From positions 1 through 5,303 of the forward strand of contig SKUG01000099.1 in the NCBI GenBank assembly GCA_007122215.1: a stretch of 5,303 nt of DNA, in the 5' to 3' direction. The notes beneath the pieces are model-generated. The model saw only the letters and a list, made by a program, of their open reading frames with translations, was not told where the DNA came from and searched no databases. The DNA comes from Thermoleophilia bacterium. Its GTDB lineage: Bacteria; Actinomycetota; Thermoleophilia; Gaiellales; SKUG01. The position numbers and the translations under genes are program-made. This document shows positions 5,261 to 5,303 of this stretch, piece after piece; positions within the stretch are counted from its first letter, which is position 1; each line of letters begins with the position of its first letter.

Positions 5261-5303
5261 CGACAGCGGACGCGACGGCCATGCCGTGATCGCCGCCGGC
5301 GCC
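5247..5303 (+). CDS. Possible start of a third operon gene (partial, unrecognised)
   Basis: A reading frame opens at GTG 5247 and stays open to the window end (19 codons), overlapping the last 14 bases of the HPPD gene. The predicted N-terminus is MATSDDSGRDGHAVIAAGA. A GGGAG lies ten bases before the GTG, a little far but usable, and the overlap would allow translational coupling. The other nearby ATG, at 5281, meets a stop after two codons. A homogentisate-pathway gene would be expected from context, but the visible residues identify no family. Confidence 0.35.
   Translation, partial: MATSDDSGRDGHAVIAAGA

Overview
The window reads as ordinary chromosomal DNA of a high-GC bacterium, most likely an actinomycete in the broad sense (Actinomycetota). 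The basis is a very GC-rich sequence with almost exclusively G/C at third codon positions, bacterial hydroxyphenylpyruvate dioxygenase (HPPD) sequence of the actinobacterial type, and apparently leaderless starts with a TAnnnT -10 hexamer six or seven bases before the ATG. The exact clade cannot be told from this sequence. No RNA gene, insertion sequence, CRISPR array or phage gene was seen, and nothing suggests a recent acquisition.

Layout. (1) 64-1269, plus strand: a YibE/F-family multipass membrane protein of unknown function. (2) 1299-1523 and 1548-2960, minus strand, convergent to the first gene with a 29-base gap: a signalling protein (RsbRD-like N-terminal domain, diguanylate cyclase GGDEF domain, C-terminal receiver domain), followed 24 bases downstream by a 74-residue heavy-metal-associated-like domain protein that has lost one of the two usual metal-binding cysteines. 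(3) 3101-3343, minus strand: an 80-residue Pro/Gln-rich protein with an unrecognised but coding-like C-terminal tail, probably translated from a leaderless mRNA. A perfect 24-bp palindrome lies inside its 3' end. (4) 3344-3500: a divergent control region with a promoter facing each way and a 7-bp inverted repeat between them. (5) 3501-4130 and 4169-5260, plus strand: a flavin-reductase-like split-barrel protein and 4-hydroxyphenylpyruvate dioxygenase, in one transcription unit with nearly identical ribosome binding sites. A further reading frame opens at a GTG at 5247, inside the dioxygenase 3' end, and runs off the window.

Functionally, the right-hand operon belongs to tyrosine/phenylalanine breakdown: HPPD converts 4-hydroxyphenylpyruvate to homogentisate. 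The role of its flavin-binding partner is not known. The left part is membrane and signalling biology: a cyclic-di-GMP synthase with intact catalytic and product-inhibition motifs and an intact receiver at the unusual C-terminal end. I found no convincing undescribed multi-gene system. The points most worth a second look are the 24-bp palindrome in the small gene, the inverted domain order of the cyclase, and the small leaderless Pro/Gln-rich protein.
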